Source: Saccharomonospora viridis DSM 43017 (GTDB lineage: Bacteria > Actinomycetota > Actinomycetes > Mycobacteriales > Pseudonocardiaceae). Taken from it: a stretch of 64,000 nt of DNA. Numbering within the stretch: position 1 is the first letter of the stretch; the number at the start of each line of letters is the position of its first letter. Under the pieces are notes generated by a model. It had not been told where the DNA came from. It worked only from the letters and a program-made list of their open reading frames with translations, and did not search any database. Shown piece after piece: positions 27,624 to 36,983 of this stretch. The stretch is taken from contig NC_013159.1 in assembly GCF_000023865.1 (NCBI RefSeq), positions 770,001-834,000 on the forward strand, read 5' to 3'. Both the position numbers and the translations under genes were made by a program.

Positions 27624-28523
27624 ATGCGTGCCAGCTTCGTCTTCAGCGAGGTCATCACCGGCTTGCGCCGGAACGTCACGATGACCATCGCGATGATCCT
27701 CACCACCGCGATCTCGCTCGGAATGTTCGGCGGCGGCCTGCTGTTCGTCCGCACCATCGACAAGATGCAGGCGAACTTCCTCGACGACGTCGAGGTCACG
27801 GTCTATCTCGACGACGAGGTGAGTTCGACCGACTCGTCGTGTTCATCGCAGACCTGTGCCGCGTTGCGGCAGTCGTTGGAGACCAACCCGGCGGTCGAGT
27901 CGGTGGTCTACGAGAACCGGGAGCAGGCCTACAAGCGGTTCCAGGACATCTTCGAAGGACAGCCCGACCTGCTGGAACTCGCGCGCCCGGAGTCCTTGCC
28001 CGCGTCGTTGCACGTGAAGTTGTTCAACCCCGAGCGCAGCGACGTGATCGTGCAGGAATATTCGGGCAAGGAAGGCGTTGACCATGTCAACGACCAGAAC
28101 AAGTTCCTGGAACGGTTCCTGGAAGTGCTCAACGCCGGACGCAACGGCACGTTCATCGTGGCGTTGATCGCCGCACTCGCCGCCGTGCTGTTGATCGCGA
28201 ACACGATCCAGGTTTCAGCGTTCACCCGCCGTACCGAGGTCGGGATCATGCGTTTGGTCGGCGCCACCCGCTGGTACACGCAGCTGCCGTTCCTCCTGGA
28301 GGCCGTGGTCGCCGGTGTGCTGGGTGCGATCGTCGGTACCGCCGGGCTGGTCGTACTGAAGTACACGGTGCTCGATTCGATCCTGGAACGGACCGGCGAA
28401 GTGGTCCCCAAGATCGAGTTGTTGGAGATCTTCTTCCCGGTCGCGCCCATCCTGCTCGGTGTGTCGGTACTGATCTCGGCCATCACCGGGTACGTGACAC
28501 TGCGTTTGTACGTGCGGCATTAA
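27624..28523 (+). CDS. ftsX: cell division membrane protein FtsX
   Basis: 299 residues, the membrane partner of FtsE. Its first transmembrane helix is near 20-42 (NVTMTIAMILTTAISLGMF). A large extracytoplasmic loop follows (about 45-170) with two cysteines (CSSQTC) that could form a disulfide. Three C-terminal helices include FIVALIAALAAVLLIANTI and VSAFTRRTEVGIMRLVGAT, the FtsX-domain signature. Length and layout are normal. Confidence 0.96.
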   Translation: MRASFVFSEVITGLRRNVTMTIAMILTTAISLGMFGGGLLFVRTIDKMQANFLDDVEVTVYLDDEVSSTDSSCSSQTCAALRQSLETNPAVESVVYENREQAYKRFQDIFEGQPDLLELARPESLPASLHVKLFNPERSDVIVQEYSGKEGVDHVNDQNKFLERFLEVLNAGRNGTFIVALIAALAAVLLIANTIQVSAFTRRTEVGIMRLVGATRWYTQLPFLLEAVVAGVLGAIVGTAGLVVLKYTVLDSILERTGEVVPKIELLEIFFPVAPILLGVSVLISAITGYVTLRLYVRH

Positions 28524-28562
28524 ACGATTCGGATCGCGAGTTCGAGAAGATACAGTCGAGAT

Positions 28563-29045
28563 ATGGCGAAGGAAAACGGTCGCAAGGTGATCGTGTCGAA
28601 CCGTCGTGCCCGGCACGACTACACGATCGTGGACACCTACGAGGCCGGGGTGGCGCTCGTGGGTACCGAGGTGAAGAGCCTGCGCGCGGGCAAGGCGTCG
28701 TTGGCCGACTCGTTTGCGACCGTGGACGACGGCGAGGTCTTCCTGCGGGGCCTGCACATCCCCGAGTACTCCCACGGCACGTGGACCAACCACGAACCCC
28801 GGAGGACTCGCAAACTGCTGCTGCACCGCAGGGAGATCGAAAAGCTCATCGGCAAGACCAAGGAGAGCGGATACAGCCTCATCCCCTTGTCCCTGTACTT
28901 CAAGGACGGCAAGGTCAAGGTCGAGTTGGCGTTGGGTAAGGGCCGCAAGGCCTACGACAAACGCCAGGCCATCGCCAAACGGGACGCACAGCGGGAGATG
29001 GCGCGCGCCATGGGTCGTGCAGCGAAGGGTAAGTATCGCCGTTGA
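28563..29045 (+). CDS. smpB: SsrA-binding protein SmpB
   Basis: 160 residues. It binds tmRNA and brings it to stalled ribosomes for trans-translation. The start has [20 protein letters not shown], followed by [14 protein letters not shown] and the oligonucleotide-binding barrel. The basic C-terminal tail ([19 protein letters not shown]) enters the mRNA channel. The partner RNA gene ssrA lies about 1.1 kb downstream. The stop overlaps the next gene's TTG start. Confidence 0.97.
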   Translation: MAKENGRKVIVSNRRARHDYTIVDTYEAGVALVGTEVKSLRAGKASLADSFATVDDGEVFLRGLHIPEYSHGTWTNHEPRRTRKLLLHRREIEKLIGKTKESGYSLIPLSLYFKDGKVKVELALGKGRKAYDKRQAIAKRDAQREMARAMGRAAKGKYRR

Positions 29046-29989
29046 GCAGGCCAGCCGGTGACGAAAGCCCCGGACCGCGCTCTGACGACGAAGTCGCGGT
29101 CTGGGCGCGCCGTCTCGGTTTGGACGGGCTGGTGGATCTCCACGTGCATTTCCTGCCCGAACGCGTCCTGCGCAAGGTGTGGGCGTATTTCGACGACGCC
29201 GAGACGCATTACGGTTTGCGCTGGCCGGTGCGCTACCGGTTGTCCGAGTCCGAACGGGTCGCGGTGCTACGGAAACTGGGGGTGCGAGCCTTCGCCCCGC
29301 TGGTGTATCCGCACAAACCGGATATGGCCGCGTGGCTGAACCAGTGGATGCGGGAGTTCGTCGCCGAGGTGCCGGAGGCGGTGCTGACGGCGACGTTGTA
29401 TCCGGAGCCGTCCGTCGATGCCTACGTGGCCGAAGCGCTGACCGCGGGGGCGCGGTGCTTCAAAGCCCACGTGCAGGTGGGTGCGTACGACCCGCGCGAC
29501 GAGGTGCTCCACCGAGCGTGGGGATTGCTCGCCGAGGCGCAGGTCCCCGTCGTCATTCACTGCGGGCACGGGCCGTTACGGGGGGAGTACACCGGTGTCG
29601 GTGTTTTCGAACAGGTGCTGCGACGGCACCCGCGGCTCGTGGCCGTGCTCGCTCACGCGGGCATGCCGGAGTACGACGAGGCGATAGCGCTGGTCGAGCG
29701 GTACCCCAATGTCTACCTGGACACCACGATGGTCGGGGTTCCGTTCACGGAAGGGTTCATGCCGACCCCGCCGGATTGGCCCAGCCGTCTTGCCGGGATC
29801 GCCGACCGCGTGGTGCTCGGTACCGACTTCCCGAACATCCCCTACCCCTACGCCGCCCAGCTCCAGGCCGTGGCCCGTTGGGCCGAGGCCGACCAGGGGT
29901 TGGGCGACCCCTTCCTGCGCGCGGTGCTGCAGGACACACCGTCCCGGTTACTGAGGTTGGTGCCGGAAGCGACCGGCGTGGGCGGATGA
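29042..29989 (+). CDS. amidohydrolase family metal-dependent hydrolase
   Basis: 315 residues with a TIM-barrel amidohydrolase-2 fold. Metal ligands are expected in DLHVHFLPE (near 38-42), VVIHCGHG (near 170), [12 protein letters not shown] (near 203) and [11 protein letters not shown] (near 260). This is the layout of decarboxylase/hydrolase members such as ACMSD-like proteins; the substrate is unknown. The TTG start overlaps the smpB stop (TTGA), implying translational coupling; smpB-amidohydrolase-ssrA is a recurring actinobacterial order as far as I recall. Confidence 0.85.
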   Translation: MSRPAGDESPGPRSDDEVAVWARRLGLDGLVDLHVHFLPERVLRKVWAYFDDAETHYGLRWPVRYRLSESERVAVLRKLGVRAFAPLVYPHKPDMAAWLNQWMREFVAEVPEAVLTATLYPEPSVDAYVAEALTAGARCFKAHVQVGAYDPRDEVLHRAWGLLAEAQVPVVIHCGHGPLRGEYTGVGVFEQVLRRHPRLVAVLAHAGMPEYDEAIALVERYPNVYLDTTMVGVPFTEGFMPTPPDWPSRLAGIADRVVLGTDFPNIPYPYAAQLQAVARWAEADQGLGDPFLRAVLQDTPSRLLRLVPEATGVGG

Positions 29990-30123
29990 CGTGGGAAGTC
30001 GGCCTGGTCAGCGGCCTCGACGGAACAGGGGCGTCCCTGTCCCGACACGAGGGGACGGTGGGAATTATCGACTTGCCCGCCGCGTTATCCTGGATGCAGA
30101 CGATCGGGAGATCGAGTGATCAA

Positions 30124-30494
30124 GGGGGTGAACGGTTTCGACTCTGGACGTTGATCCAGGGGAAGCGTGCCGGTGCAGGCAACGACCACCGCAAGCGTCG
30201 TTCGCATTAAATATAAGCGCCAAGACGAATAGTCAGCGCGACTTCGCCCTCGCCGCCTGAGCGAGCGCGGAGTCTGTCGGCCCGGGAGCGCCTCCGTCCC
30301 GGTTCGCCGGCATCAGCTAGGAGGCTCACCGCCGGTTCCGGCCACGGGAACCGGTTGGGAAACAAACAGTGGCTGGGCCCGTCACACCGGCTTGTTCGCG
30401 TGACCGGTGGGGCCGAGTAGAGGCACAGCGAACTGCGCACGGAGAAGCCCTGGAAAGGCGACAGAGGACCCGGGTTCGATTCCCGGCACCTCCA
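30124..30494 (+). ncRNA. ssrA: transfer-messenger RNA
   Basis: 371 bases. The 5' end (gggggtgaacggtttcgac) and 3' end (gggttcgattcccggcacct plus cca-less tail) form the tRNA-like domain, with a G3-U70 pair for alanyl-tRNA synthetase. The tag reading frame runs 30219-30260 and encodes AKTNSQRDFALAA followed by TGA. The hydrophobic ALAA end is the protease-recognition signal. Pseudoknot-forming repeats fill the rest. A -10-like tatcct lies at 30086-30091. ORFs across this RNA are not genes. Confidence 0.97.
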
Positions 30495-30509
30495 CGGAAC
30501 CTTTCCACA

Positions 30510-30551
30510 CCGCAAGGCCGTTCCCGCAACCATGCGGGGGCGGCCTTGCGG
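30510..30551 (+). terminator. terminator of tmRNA
   Basis: An 11-bp perfect outer stem (ccgcaaggccg with cggccttgcgg) encloses a second small stem (cccgca with tgcggg). It begins 16 bases after the mature tmRNA end. No U-tract. Confidence 0.85.
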
Positions 30552-30804
30552 CGTATCAGGGGGTATCAGGGGACGTCCCGTCGGCTCTCGAACGCCACAC
30601 GCGAATGCGTGCCCGAAGACCGCCACGACTGTTTGGACCCTCGTGAACCCGGCAAGTCTGTGAGCGCGGCGGAAAGAACGAGGACCGCGCGACCGCGAAG
30701 CCCGGTCAAGGACGAAAGACCTCACCAGCTTTTTCACAGCCAGCAACGAAGAAACGGGGCCGAAGCAGACGCTGTCGGCTGCCCAGCTGGAGAAGGGCCG
30801 GATC
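30552..30804. other. gap after ssrA without recognisable gene
   Basis: About 250 bases with no convincing coding frame. The first bases hold a short direct repeat (ggtatcaggg twice). The 3' flank of tmRNA genes is a common integration site, but I see no integrase or flanking duplication here. Confidence 0.5.
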
Positions 30805-31215
30805 ATGGACCACGATCACTTCATCGGTCAGGTACAGGCACGCGCGCAACTGCCCAGCCGCGGCGATGCGGAAGGCCTCACCCGCGCCACGCTCGAAACA
30901 CTGGGTGAGCGTATTCCGGAGCAAGTGGCCATACACCTCGCGGACCAGCTCCCCCTGGAGATCGGCGAGCACCTCCGTAGGACCGTCACGATGGGTGGCG
31001 TCGGCACGGGGGAACGGTTCGGCATGGACGAGTTCGTGCGCAGGGTGTCCGATCGCGGGCATCTGGCCGAACCCAACGCGGTGTACGGGGCTCGCGTGGT
31101 GTTCGAAGTGACCGGCGAGGCGACCCAGGGCGTCCTCGACAAGGTCCGCGACACGCTCCCGGCCGAACTGCGTCCGCTCATCGACGCCGGGAGCAAGGGC
31201 GAGATGCGAACCTGA
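30805..31215 (+). CDS. DUF2267 domain protein
   Basis: 136 residues, one all-helical DUF2267 domain. The pattern IGQVQARAQL..GDAEGLTRATLETLGERIPEQVA near the start and the second helical repeat VTGEATQGVLDKVRDTLPAELRPLI at the end are typical. The first half pairs with LADQLPLEIGEHLR. The family forms soluble helical proteins of unknown function, often near stress genes. It is probably transcribed with the next gene, 18 bases away. Confidence 0.8.
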   Translation: MDHDHFIGQVQARAQLPSRGDAEGLTRATLETLGERIPEQVAIHLADQLPLEIGEHLRRTVTMGGVGTGERFGMDEFVRRVSDRGHLAEPNAVYGARVVFEVTGEATQGVLDKVRDTLPAELRPLIDAGSKGEMRT

Positions 31216-31233
31216 ACCTTTTAGGGTGCTGGT

Positions 31234-31956
31234 ATGGCACCCGATATCACCTCGTCTTTCACGAAAGTCGACGACCTACGCGCCTATCTGTCCCAGCCGA
31301 AGGACGGCGGATCCGGCGGCATGCTCCTGCTGCCGATGATCACGGGGATAGGCGCGCAGCTACGTGAGTTCGCCGACGACATCGCCCGGGCCGGTGTGAC
31401 GGCTCTGAGCTGGGATCCGTGGCACGGGGTGAGCAGTGACGACACGCCTCGTGAACGACTGCGTGAGTTGCTCCGGAAGCTCGACGACGAGACCTGCCTT
31501 TCCGAGATGAGCCGCCTGCTCGACCACATGACAGGCGAGCTCGGACTGGAGAAGGTCGGCGTCATCGGATGGTGCATGGGCGGACGGTTCGCGCTGCTTT
31601 TGGCCGGACGCGACCAGCGGGTGTGCAATGTCGTCGCCTACCACCCGACCGTGCCGATCCCGCCCGCTCCGAACCACACCCTGGACACCGCCGAATACGC
31701 CGCGCGCATCACAGCGCCCGTGATGATGCTCTATCCGGAACAGGACTCGATCGTGCCGTGGGAGAGCTTCACCCGGCTGCAGACGGCGTTGCAGTCCAGG
31801 TCGACCGGAGCCAGCATCGTGCACGTCTATCCCGGCGCCGAGCACGGATTCTCCGAACGCAGCCGGCACGACAACAAGGTCAACGCCGACGCCTACGCCC
31901 TGTCGTGGCCGCAGGTGCTTCAGTTCATCCGTACCACGACGAACTCCGCCTCGTAG
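31234..31956 (+). CDS. dienelactone hydrolase family protein
   Basis: 240-residue alpha/beta hydrolase. The nucleophile is cysteine at about 114 in GWCMGGRFAL, as in dienelactone hydrolase, with the acid in YPEQDSIVPWE and the histidine in GAEHGFSER. This Cys-Asp-His triad separates it from serine esterases. It is cytosolic. The physiological ester is unknown; no aromatic degradation genes are nearby. Confidence 0.88.
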   Translation: MAPDITSSFTKVDDLRAYLSQPKDGGSGGMLLLPMITGIGAQLREFADDIARAGVTALSWDPWHGVSSDDTPRERLRELLRKLDDETCLSEMSRLLDHMTGELGLEKVGVIGWCMGGRFALLLAGRDQRVCNVVAYHPTVPIPPAPNHTLDTAEYAARITAPVMMLYPEQDSIVPWESFTRLQTALQSRSTGASIVHVYPGAEHGFSERSRHDNKVNADAYALSWPQVLQFIRTTTNSAS

Positions 31957-32054
31957 GGGAAGCGACCGGACCCGTAGGGAAGCCTTGAGGGCCAGGCGCA
32001 TCCGGGAGCACCGCGGGACACGCTGATCGGGGTCGATTCGGCAGAATACCGCGC

Positions 32055-32822
32055 ATGAGGACCCGCAGCGCCGGCAATCCGGTCGTGGACATCGTGATGC
32101 TCGTGCTCGCGGTGCTCTCGGTCGCCCTGCTCACCTACGTGCTTCTCGGCGACGTTCCCGCCGGGACGGCACGCGTCGTGTTCGCTGCGGACACGGCCAT
32201 CTGCGGCGTCTTCCTGGTGGAGTTCCTCTGGCGCTGGCGGACGGCACGTTGGGACAGACGGTTTCCGCTGCGGCACTGGTACGAAGTGCTGGGCATGATC
32301 CCCATCGCTCATCCCGCGTTGAGAGGGTTGCGCTTGTTGCGGGTCGTGGCGCTACTGTTCCGGCTCGCCCGCGCCACCGACCGGGTGTTCGGGGAGAAGG
32401 CCACACAGCGGTTCGTGGAACGTTTCTCCCGGCCGATCGTCACGGCCATCAAACAGCCGATCACGATCGCGGTGCTCGACGAGGTGGCCAAAGTGCTCGA
32501 AACGGGACGCTATCCACGCAACATCGCGCATTCGGTGGACGAGCACAGGGAACTGTTGCGGGACATCGTCACGGAGAAAGTGAAGAACGACCCGCAGCTG
32601 GGCGTTTTGTCGCGGTTACCGTTCCACGACGAGATCATCCGTTCGCTTGTGGACACCACCATCCGGGTCCTGCTGGAGGTACTCGCCGACCCTCGGATGG
32701 ACGTCTTCTTCGCACATGCCGTGCGGGAGAACCAAGCTCAGATCCGCGCGGCTGTGGAACAAGGACTGCATGAGACACGAGGTGAACCCACGGCAACGAG
32801 CAACACCGTGTCCGCAGGGTAG
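32055..32822 (+). CDS. voltage-sensor-like membrane protein
   Basis: 255 residues. Hydrophobic helices occur at about 10-32 (VVDIVMLVLAVLSVALLTYVL) and 40-60 (VVFAADTAICGVFLVEFLWRW). An Arg-rich amphipathic segment follows (GLRLLRVVALLFRLARATDR, about 90-110) spaced like the S4 helix of voltage sensors. No pore selectivity filter is visible, so it may be a sensor-only protein rather than a channel. The C-terminal half is soluble and helical. The last codons lie in the first unit of the 21-bp repeat array. Confidence 0.6.
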   Translation: MRTRSAGNPVVDIVMLVLAVLSVALLTYVLLGDVPAGTARVVFAADTAICGVFLVEFLWRWRTARWDRRFPLRHWYEVLGMIPIAHPALRGLRLLRVVALLFRLARATDRVFGEKATQRFVERFSRPIVTAIKQPITIAVLDEVAKVLETGRYPRNIAHSVDEHRELLRDIVTEKVKNDPQLGVLSRLPFHDEIIRSLVDTTIRVLLEVLADPRMDVFFAHAVRENQAQIRAAVEQGLHETRGEPTATSNTVSAG

Positions 32823-33028
32823 GGCGTCGTGTCCGCAGGTTGGGTAGTCGTGTCCGCAGGTTGGGGCGTGGTGTTGGCAGTTCTCGTCGCCGTGTCCGCG
32901 CCTCAGGCTGCGGACACGGCATCGCAGGCTGCGGACACGGCATCGCAGGCTGCGGACACGGCATCGCAGGCTGCGGACACGGCATCGCAGGCTGCGGACA
33001 CGGCATCGCAGGCTGCGGACACGGCATG
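32808..33028. repeat. 21-bp tandem repeat array with internal orientation switch
   Basis: The decamer gtgtccgcag starts at 32808, 32829 and 32850, with degenerate copies at 32871 and 32892. Its reverse complement ctgcggacac starts at 32908, 32929, 32950, 32971, 32992 and 33013. Spacing is 21 bases within each half. The six reverse units are identical over 21 bases (gctgcggacacggcatcgca plus g). The array fills the whole gap between the convergent channel-like gene and hrpB, and RNA from either strand could fold left half on right half. A frame through it would encode AADTASQ six times; I regard that as non-coding. Confidence 0.9.
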
Positions 33029-33031
33029 TGG

Positions 33032-35524
33032 TCAGCGGCGTCGGTTGGTGCCCTTCGTCGGTTCGGCCGTGAGGGGGTCGGAGGGCCAGGGGTGTTTCGG
33101 ATACCGGCCGCGGAGTTCGGCGCGCACCGCCGCATAGCCGGTGCGCCAGAACGATTCCAGATCCGACGTCACCGCTGCGGGCCTGCCCGCCGGCGACAAC
33201 AGGTGCAACACCACGGGTACCCTGCCGTCTGAGATGCGCGGCGTGGTCCGCCAACCGAACGTCTCCTGCAACTTCACCGCGAGCACCGGTTCGTCGCCGG
33301 AGTAGTCCACGCGTACCCGGGAGCCCGACGGGACCTCCAGCCGGTCGGGGGCGAGTTCGTCGAACCGGGAGGCCTCAGGCCAGGGCAACAGTCTGCGCAA
33401 CGCGGCGGCCGTGTCGATGTCCGCGAAGTCGGAGCGACGGCGTATACGCCCCAACTCCGGGGCCAGCCATGCGTCCGGATGAGACACGAGGGCCTCGTCG
33501 GAGACGTCGGGCCACGGGGCACCCACGTGCCGGTGCAGGAACGCCAGGCGTTGCCGCAGCCGCGTCGCTTCGGTGGGCCAGGGCAGCAGGCGCAGTCCTT
33601 CCTGCCGTAACCCGGCCACCACGGCTTGGCGGACGGCGGCCGGATCGGGGTCCGGTATCGGACGTTCGGTCAGTGTGATGGCGCCCAGTCGCCGTACGCG
33701 TCGGGAGACGACGTCGCCGTCGAGCCACGCGATCTCGTCGCGCTCGCTCAGCAGCGCAGCGCCGGCACGCACCGCCAGTTCCTCGTCCGCTGTCGCGGCG
33801 AGCCGGACGACGCCGTGTGCCCGCCCCGGTTCCCGGGTCGCCTCGGCCACCGCCAGCCACTCGCTGTCGCCGAGTCCGCTGCCGGGCGGAGTCTCCACCG
33901 CCGTACCGTTGGCCAACAGATACACCGGTGAAGCGGTGCTTCGTCGACGGCGTGCGAGTCGTTCGGGATAGGCCAGGGCCACCACGGTGGCGGAGTCCGG
34001 TGGGGGGTGTCCGCTTTCGGCTTCGCCGTCCTCGACGGTGGTGTCCTGGGCGGCCTTGCCGTCCCGGTCGCGGGACACGAGCGCCGTGAGCCTGTCGACC
34101 TCCCGCCGCCACCGCTGCGCGGCCGTGTCGTCCGCTCTACGCAGGCGGGACAGCTCGGTGTCGAGATCGGTGTGGGTCGCTCCGGCGTCGAGAACCGCCA
34201 CCACTTCGGCGGCCGGGCGCGCGCCGAGCTCGGCCGCCCCGTCGAGCAGCGCGCGAGCCAGCCGAGGGTGCAGGCCCAGGGCCGCCATCCTCAGACCGCG
34301 GTCGGTCGGACGTCCGGCATCGTCCACGGCCCCCAACGTGCGCAGCAGATTCCGACCCGCGGTCAACGCCCCCTCGGGCGGTGGATCCCACCAGGCCAGT
34401 CCCGAACCGTCCGGAGTGGACCAACATGCCAATTCCAATGCCAGTCGGGAGAGTTCGGCGGTGCGGATCTCCGGTTCGGGGTAGGCGGGCAGACTCGCGT
34501 GTTCGGAGTGCGGCCAGCACCGGTAGACGGTGCCGGGGGCCTCCCGTCCCGCCCGGCCCGCACGCTGATCAGCCACGGCCCGCGACACTCGCACGGTGGT
34601 CAGTCCCGGCAGGCCACGGCGATGATCCACCCTGGGCACCCGGGCCAGCCCGGAGTCCACCACCACGCGCACGCCGGGCACCGTCAGACTCGACTCGGCC
34701 ACCGCCGTGGCCAACACGACCCGTCGCCGTGGCCCCGGTCTCAGCGCGGCGTCCTGACGTTGTGGGGACAGTCGACCGTGCAGGGACACGACGTCGGCGT
34801 CGACTCCGTCGAGTAACGCGGCCACACGGGCGATCTCGGCGACGCCGGGCAGGAAGACGAGGATGTTCCCCTCACGCTCGGACAGTGCCGTTCGGACGGT
34901 CCTCGCGACGCACGCCTCGATGCGCTCGCCCCGGTCGGGTGGCCGGTGCACGACGTCGACGGGATGCACTGCGGCGTGCGCCGTGATGACCGGTGCGTCG
35001 CCGAGCAGTGCGGCCAGCCGCTCGGAAGCCACGGTGGCCGACGTGGCGAGCAGCCGTAGATCGTCCCGCAGCCCCGCTCTGGCGTCGAGCAGCAGGGCCA
35101 GTAGGAGGTCGGCGTCGAGATGGCGTTCGTGGCATTCGTCGAGCAGCACCACCGAGGTGCGGTGCAGTTCGGGATCGTGCTGCAGGCGTCGTACGAGCAG
35201 TCCCGAGGTGACGACCTCCACCCGGGTGCGGTCCGAGACCCTGCGGTCGCCTCGTATCGAGTAGCCGACGGTTTCGCCGACCGGTTCGCCCAGCAGCGCC
35301 GCCATGCGCGCGGCGGCCGCCCGCGCGGCGAGTCTGCGAGGCTCGGCGACCACGACGGTGCCCTCGGTTTCGCGGGCCAGGGCGAGTGGGACGAGAGTCG
35401 TCTTCCCCGTACCCGGGGGTGCCACTAAAACGGCGGTGCCCCGTGCCCGTAGCGCGGTGGTCACGTCGTCGAGTACGGCGCGCACCGGAAGGTCGGGCAA
35501 CACCAGAGTGTCCAGCCCGCTCAC
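33032..35524 (-). CDS. hrpB: ATP-dependent helicase HrpB
   Basis: 830 residues of the DEAH/RHA helicase family, HrpB subgroup. Walker A is APPGTGKTT (about 35-43) and motif II is LLDECHERHLDADL. Motif VI-like QRAGRAGREAPG follows, then the helicase-associated domain. The HrpB-specific C-terminal domain includes FGWRTTPRISDGRVPVVLHL. GTG at 35524 overlaps the upstream binding-protein stop by four bases; the longer open frame to 35899 is antisense-like reading of that gene. Its cellular role is poorly defined. Confidence 0.93.
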   Translation of the reverse strand: MSGLDTLVLPDLPVRAVLDDVTTALRARGTAVLVAPPGTGKTTLVPLALARETEGTVVVAEPRRLAARAAAARMAALLGEPVGETVGYSIRGDRRVSDRTRVEVVTSGLLVRRLQHDPELHRTSVVLLDECHERHLDADLLLALLLDARAGLRDDLRLLATSATVASERLAALLGDAPVITAHAAVHPVDVVHRPPDRGERIEACVARTVRTALSEREGNILVFLPGVAEIARVAALLDGVDADVVSLHGRLSPQRQDAALRPGPRRRVVLATAVAESSLTVPGVRVVVDSGLARVPRVDHRRGLPGLTTVRVSRAVADQRAGRAGREAPGTVYRCWPHSEHASLPAYPEPEIRTAELSRLALELACWSTPDGSGLAWWDPPPEGALTAGRNLLRTLGAVDDAGRPTDRGLRMAALGLHPRLARALLDGAAELGARPAAEVVAVLDAGATHTDLDTELSRLRRADDTAAQRWRREVDRLTALVSRDRDGKAAQDTTVEDGEAESGHPPPDSATVVALAYPERLARRRRSTASPVYLLANGTAVETPPGSGLGDSEWLAVAEATREPGRAHGVVRLAATADEELAVRAGAALLSERDEIAWLDGDVVSRRVRRLGAITLTERPIPDPDPAAVRQAVVAGLRQEGLRLLPWPTEATRLRQRLAFLHRHVGAPWPDVSDEALVSHPDAWLAPELGRIRRRSDFADIDTAAALRRLLPWPEASRFDELAPDRLEVPSGSRVRVDYSGDEPVLAVKLQETFGWRTTPRISDGRVPVVLHLLSPAGRPAAVTSDLESFWRTGYAAVRAELRGRYPKHPWPSDPLTAEPTKGTNRRR

Positions 35525-36357
35525 AGCTTGCCGACCTCCGGCGGGTCGTACACCTCGATCCCGGACGGGGCCAGGTGTCGTTCCAGCGACGCCCTCCACG
35601 AACCGGAGTCGATCATCGTTCGGATGGCGTCGTTGACGGCGGCCTGCCCGTCGCGGTCGTTCTTCGGCAGTCCGATGCCGTAATTCTCGACAGCCCACCG
35701 GTGTCCGGCGAGCCGCAACAGTTCGGGGTTCTCGGCGACGTATCCGGCGAGGATCGCGTCGTCGGTGGCCACTGCGTCGACCCGTTGCGCGAGCAGCGCG
35801 GTGACGCATTCGGACACGCGGGGATACTCCACCAACCTCACCGCGTCCCCGAACCGCTTCCTGACGTGTGCCGCCGACGTCGAACCCGTGGGTGAACACA
35901 CCGTGTGTCCGGCCAACGCCGCCGGGTCGGTGAGGTGAGTGGAGTTGCGGTGTATGAGCAGGTCCTGCCCGACCTCGAGATACGGTCCCGCGAACGACAC
36001 CTCGCGCTGTCGCCGTTCGGTCACGGAGTAGGCGGCCACCACCAGGTCGACCTCACCGGAGGCCAGTGCCTTCTCACGTTCGGAGGCCAGGGTCTCCTTC
36101 CACGTGATGTTCCCCTCGGGCACGCCGAGTTCGGCCGCGACGAACCGTGCGACGTCGGCGTCGAACCCGACGACGTTCCCGTCCATCGTGCGTTCGGCCA
36201 GTCCCGGTTGGTCGACTCCGATACCGATCGTCAGTGATCCGGTGTCACTAGCTCGGGTGACAATGGAGTCGGGCGCGGCCTCCGTGGCCGAGCACGCGGC
36301 GAGCAGAGCGCTCACCACAACCACGTTGACCAGGCATCTCAGCCGTCGCATCGCCAT
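35521..36357 (-). CDS. glutamate-type ABC transporter substrate-binding lipoprotein
   Basis: 278 residues. A signal peptide ends in the lipobox LLAAC with lipidated cysteine at about 22. The mature part is a family 3 solute-binding fold: SLTIGIGVDQPGLAERTMDGNVVGFDADVARF, then EVDLVVAAYSVTERRQREVSFAGPY, and a C-terminal SGSWRASLERHL. These are signatures of glutamate/glutamine-binding proteins. No permease or ATPase gene is adjacent, so it must serve a system encoded elsewhere or act as a sensor. It is coupled to hrpB downstream. Confidence 0.85.
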   Translation of the reverse strand: MAMRRLRCLVNVVVVSALLAACSATEAAPDSIVTRASDTGSLTIGIGVDQPGLAERTMDGNVVGFDADVARFVAAELGVPEGNITWKETLASEREKALASGEVDLVVAAYSVTERRQREVSFAGPYLEVGQDLLIHRNSTHLTDPAALAGHTVCSPTGSTSAAHVRKRFGDAVRLVEYPRVSECVTALLAQRVDAVATDDAILAGYVAENPELLRLAGHRWAVENYGIGLPKNDRDGQAAVNDAIRTMIDSGSWRASLERHLAPSGIEVYDPPEVGKL

Positions 36358-36401
36358 TGCCCCTCATGGTTTTCACAGCTGCGCTGGCTAGCCTAGAGGT
36401 T

Positions 36402-36983
36402 GTGCTCCCCTCACGTGGACGGTTACTCGACGGCATCGGACTGGTGGCCAGGCTCGGGCTGGCCGCTGTCTGGTTGATCTCGGGCGGCATCAAGTTCGCC
36501 GATCCGGGCCAGACCTACTTGGCGGTGCAAGCCTACGAGATCCTGCCCGAAGGCCTGGTCGGCATCGTGGCCACCGCGTTGCCGTTGGTCGAGATCGTGT
36601 TGGGGCTGCTGGTGCTGCTGGGCGCGGCCACGCGGATCACGGCCGTGGTGTCGGCGGTGGTGCTGGTGGGGTTCATCGCCGCGGTGGCGCAGTCGTGGGC
36701 GCGGGGCCTGACGATCGACTGCGGCTGTTTCGGCGGCGGAGGACAGGTGGAGCCGGGCCAGACGGCGTATCCGCAGGAGATCGCGACGGACGTCGGCTTC
36801 CTGGCGTTGGCGGCGTGGCTGATCATCAGGCCGAGCACACCGTTTTCGGCGGATGGGTGGCTGCGACGCGGTCGCACGACCGAGGCCACCGAGGAGAACG
36901 ACAACACGAGAAAGGACGCCAGTGGGCGGAGCGGAACGGACGGCGAAGAAACGACGCCGGCAACAGTTGGCGGCGAAGAGTGA
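36402..36983 (+). CDS. MauE/DoxX-like redox membrane protein
   Basis: 193 residues with four transmembrane helices (for example LVARLGLAAVWLISGGIKF and VATALPLVEIVLGLLVLL). A conserved LTIDCGCFGGGGQVEPG cysteine pair lies in the last loop, as in MauE proteins that pass electrons for disulfide formation. The tail is acidic. GTG at 36402 leaves 44 bases to the divergent neighbour; earlier in-frame starts at 36366 and 36357 are possible. The end overlaps the DsbA-like gene by 62 bases, so the two likely form one extracytoplasmic thiol-redox unit. Confidence 0.75.
   Translation: MLPSRGRLLDGIGLVARLGLAAVWLISGGIKFADPGQTYLAVQAYEILPEGLVGIVATALPLVEIVLGLLVLLGAATRITAVVSAVVLVGFIAAVAQSWARGLTIDCGCFGGGGQVEPGQTAYPQEIATDVGFLALAAWLIIRPSTPFSADGWLRRGRTTEATEENDNTRKDASGRSGTDGEETTPATVGGEE

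Noticed and set aside
30552-30580. Short direct repeat ggtatcaggg after ssrA as an attachment site
   Set aside because: Too short, immediately tandem, and no integrase or second tmRNA 3' end found in the window.
30369-30908. 179-codon frame overlapping tmRNA
   Set aside because: It runs through the tRNA-like domain and terminator of ssrA and has no protein-like features.
32808-33028. Possible CRISPR array
   Set aside because: Units are contiguous with no unique spacers, and orientation changes in the middle; no cas genes nearby.
32829-33137. ORF encoding six AADTASQ repeats
   Set aside because: The repeat is better explained as a DNA-level 21-bp array; 21 is divisible by three so any frame yields a peptide repeat, and the 3' part is antisense to hrpB.
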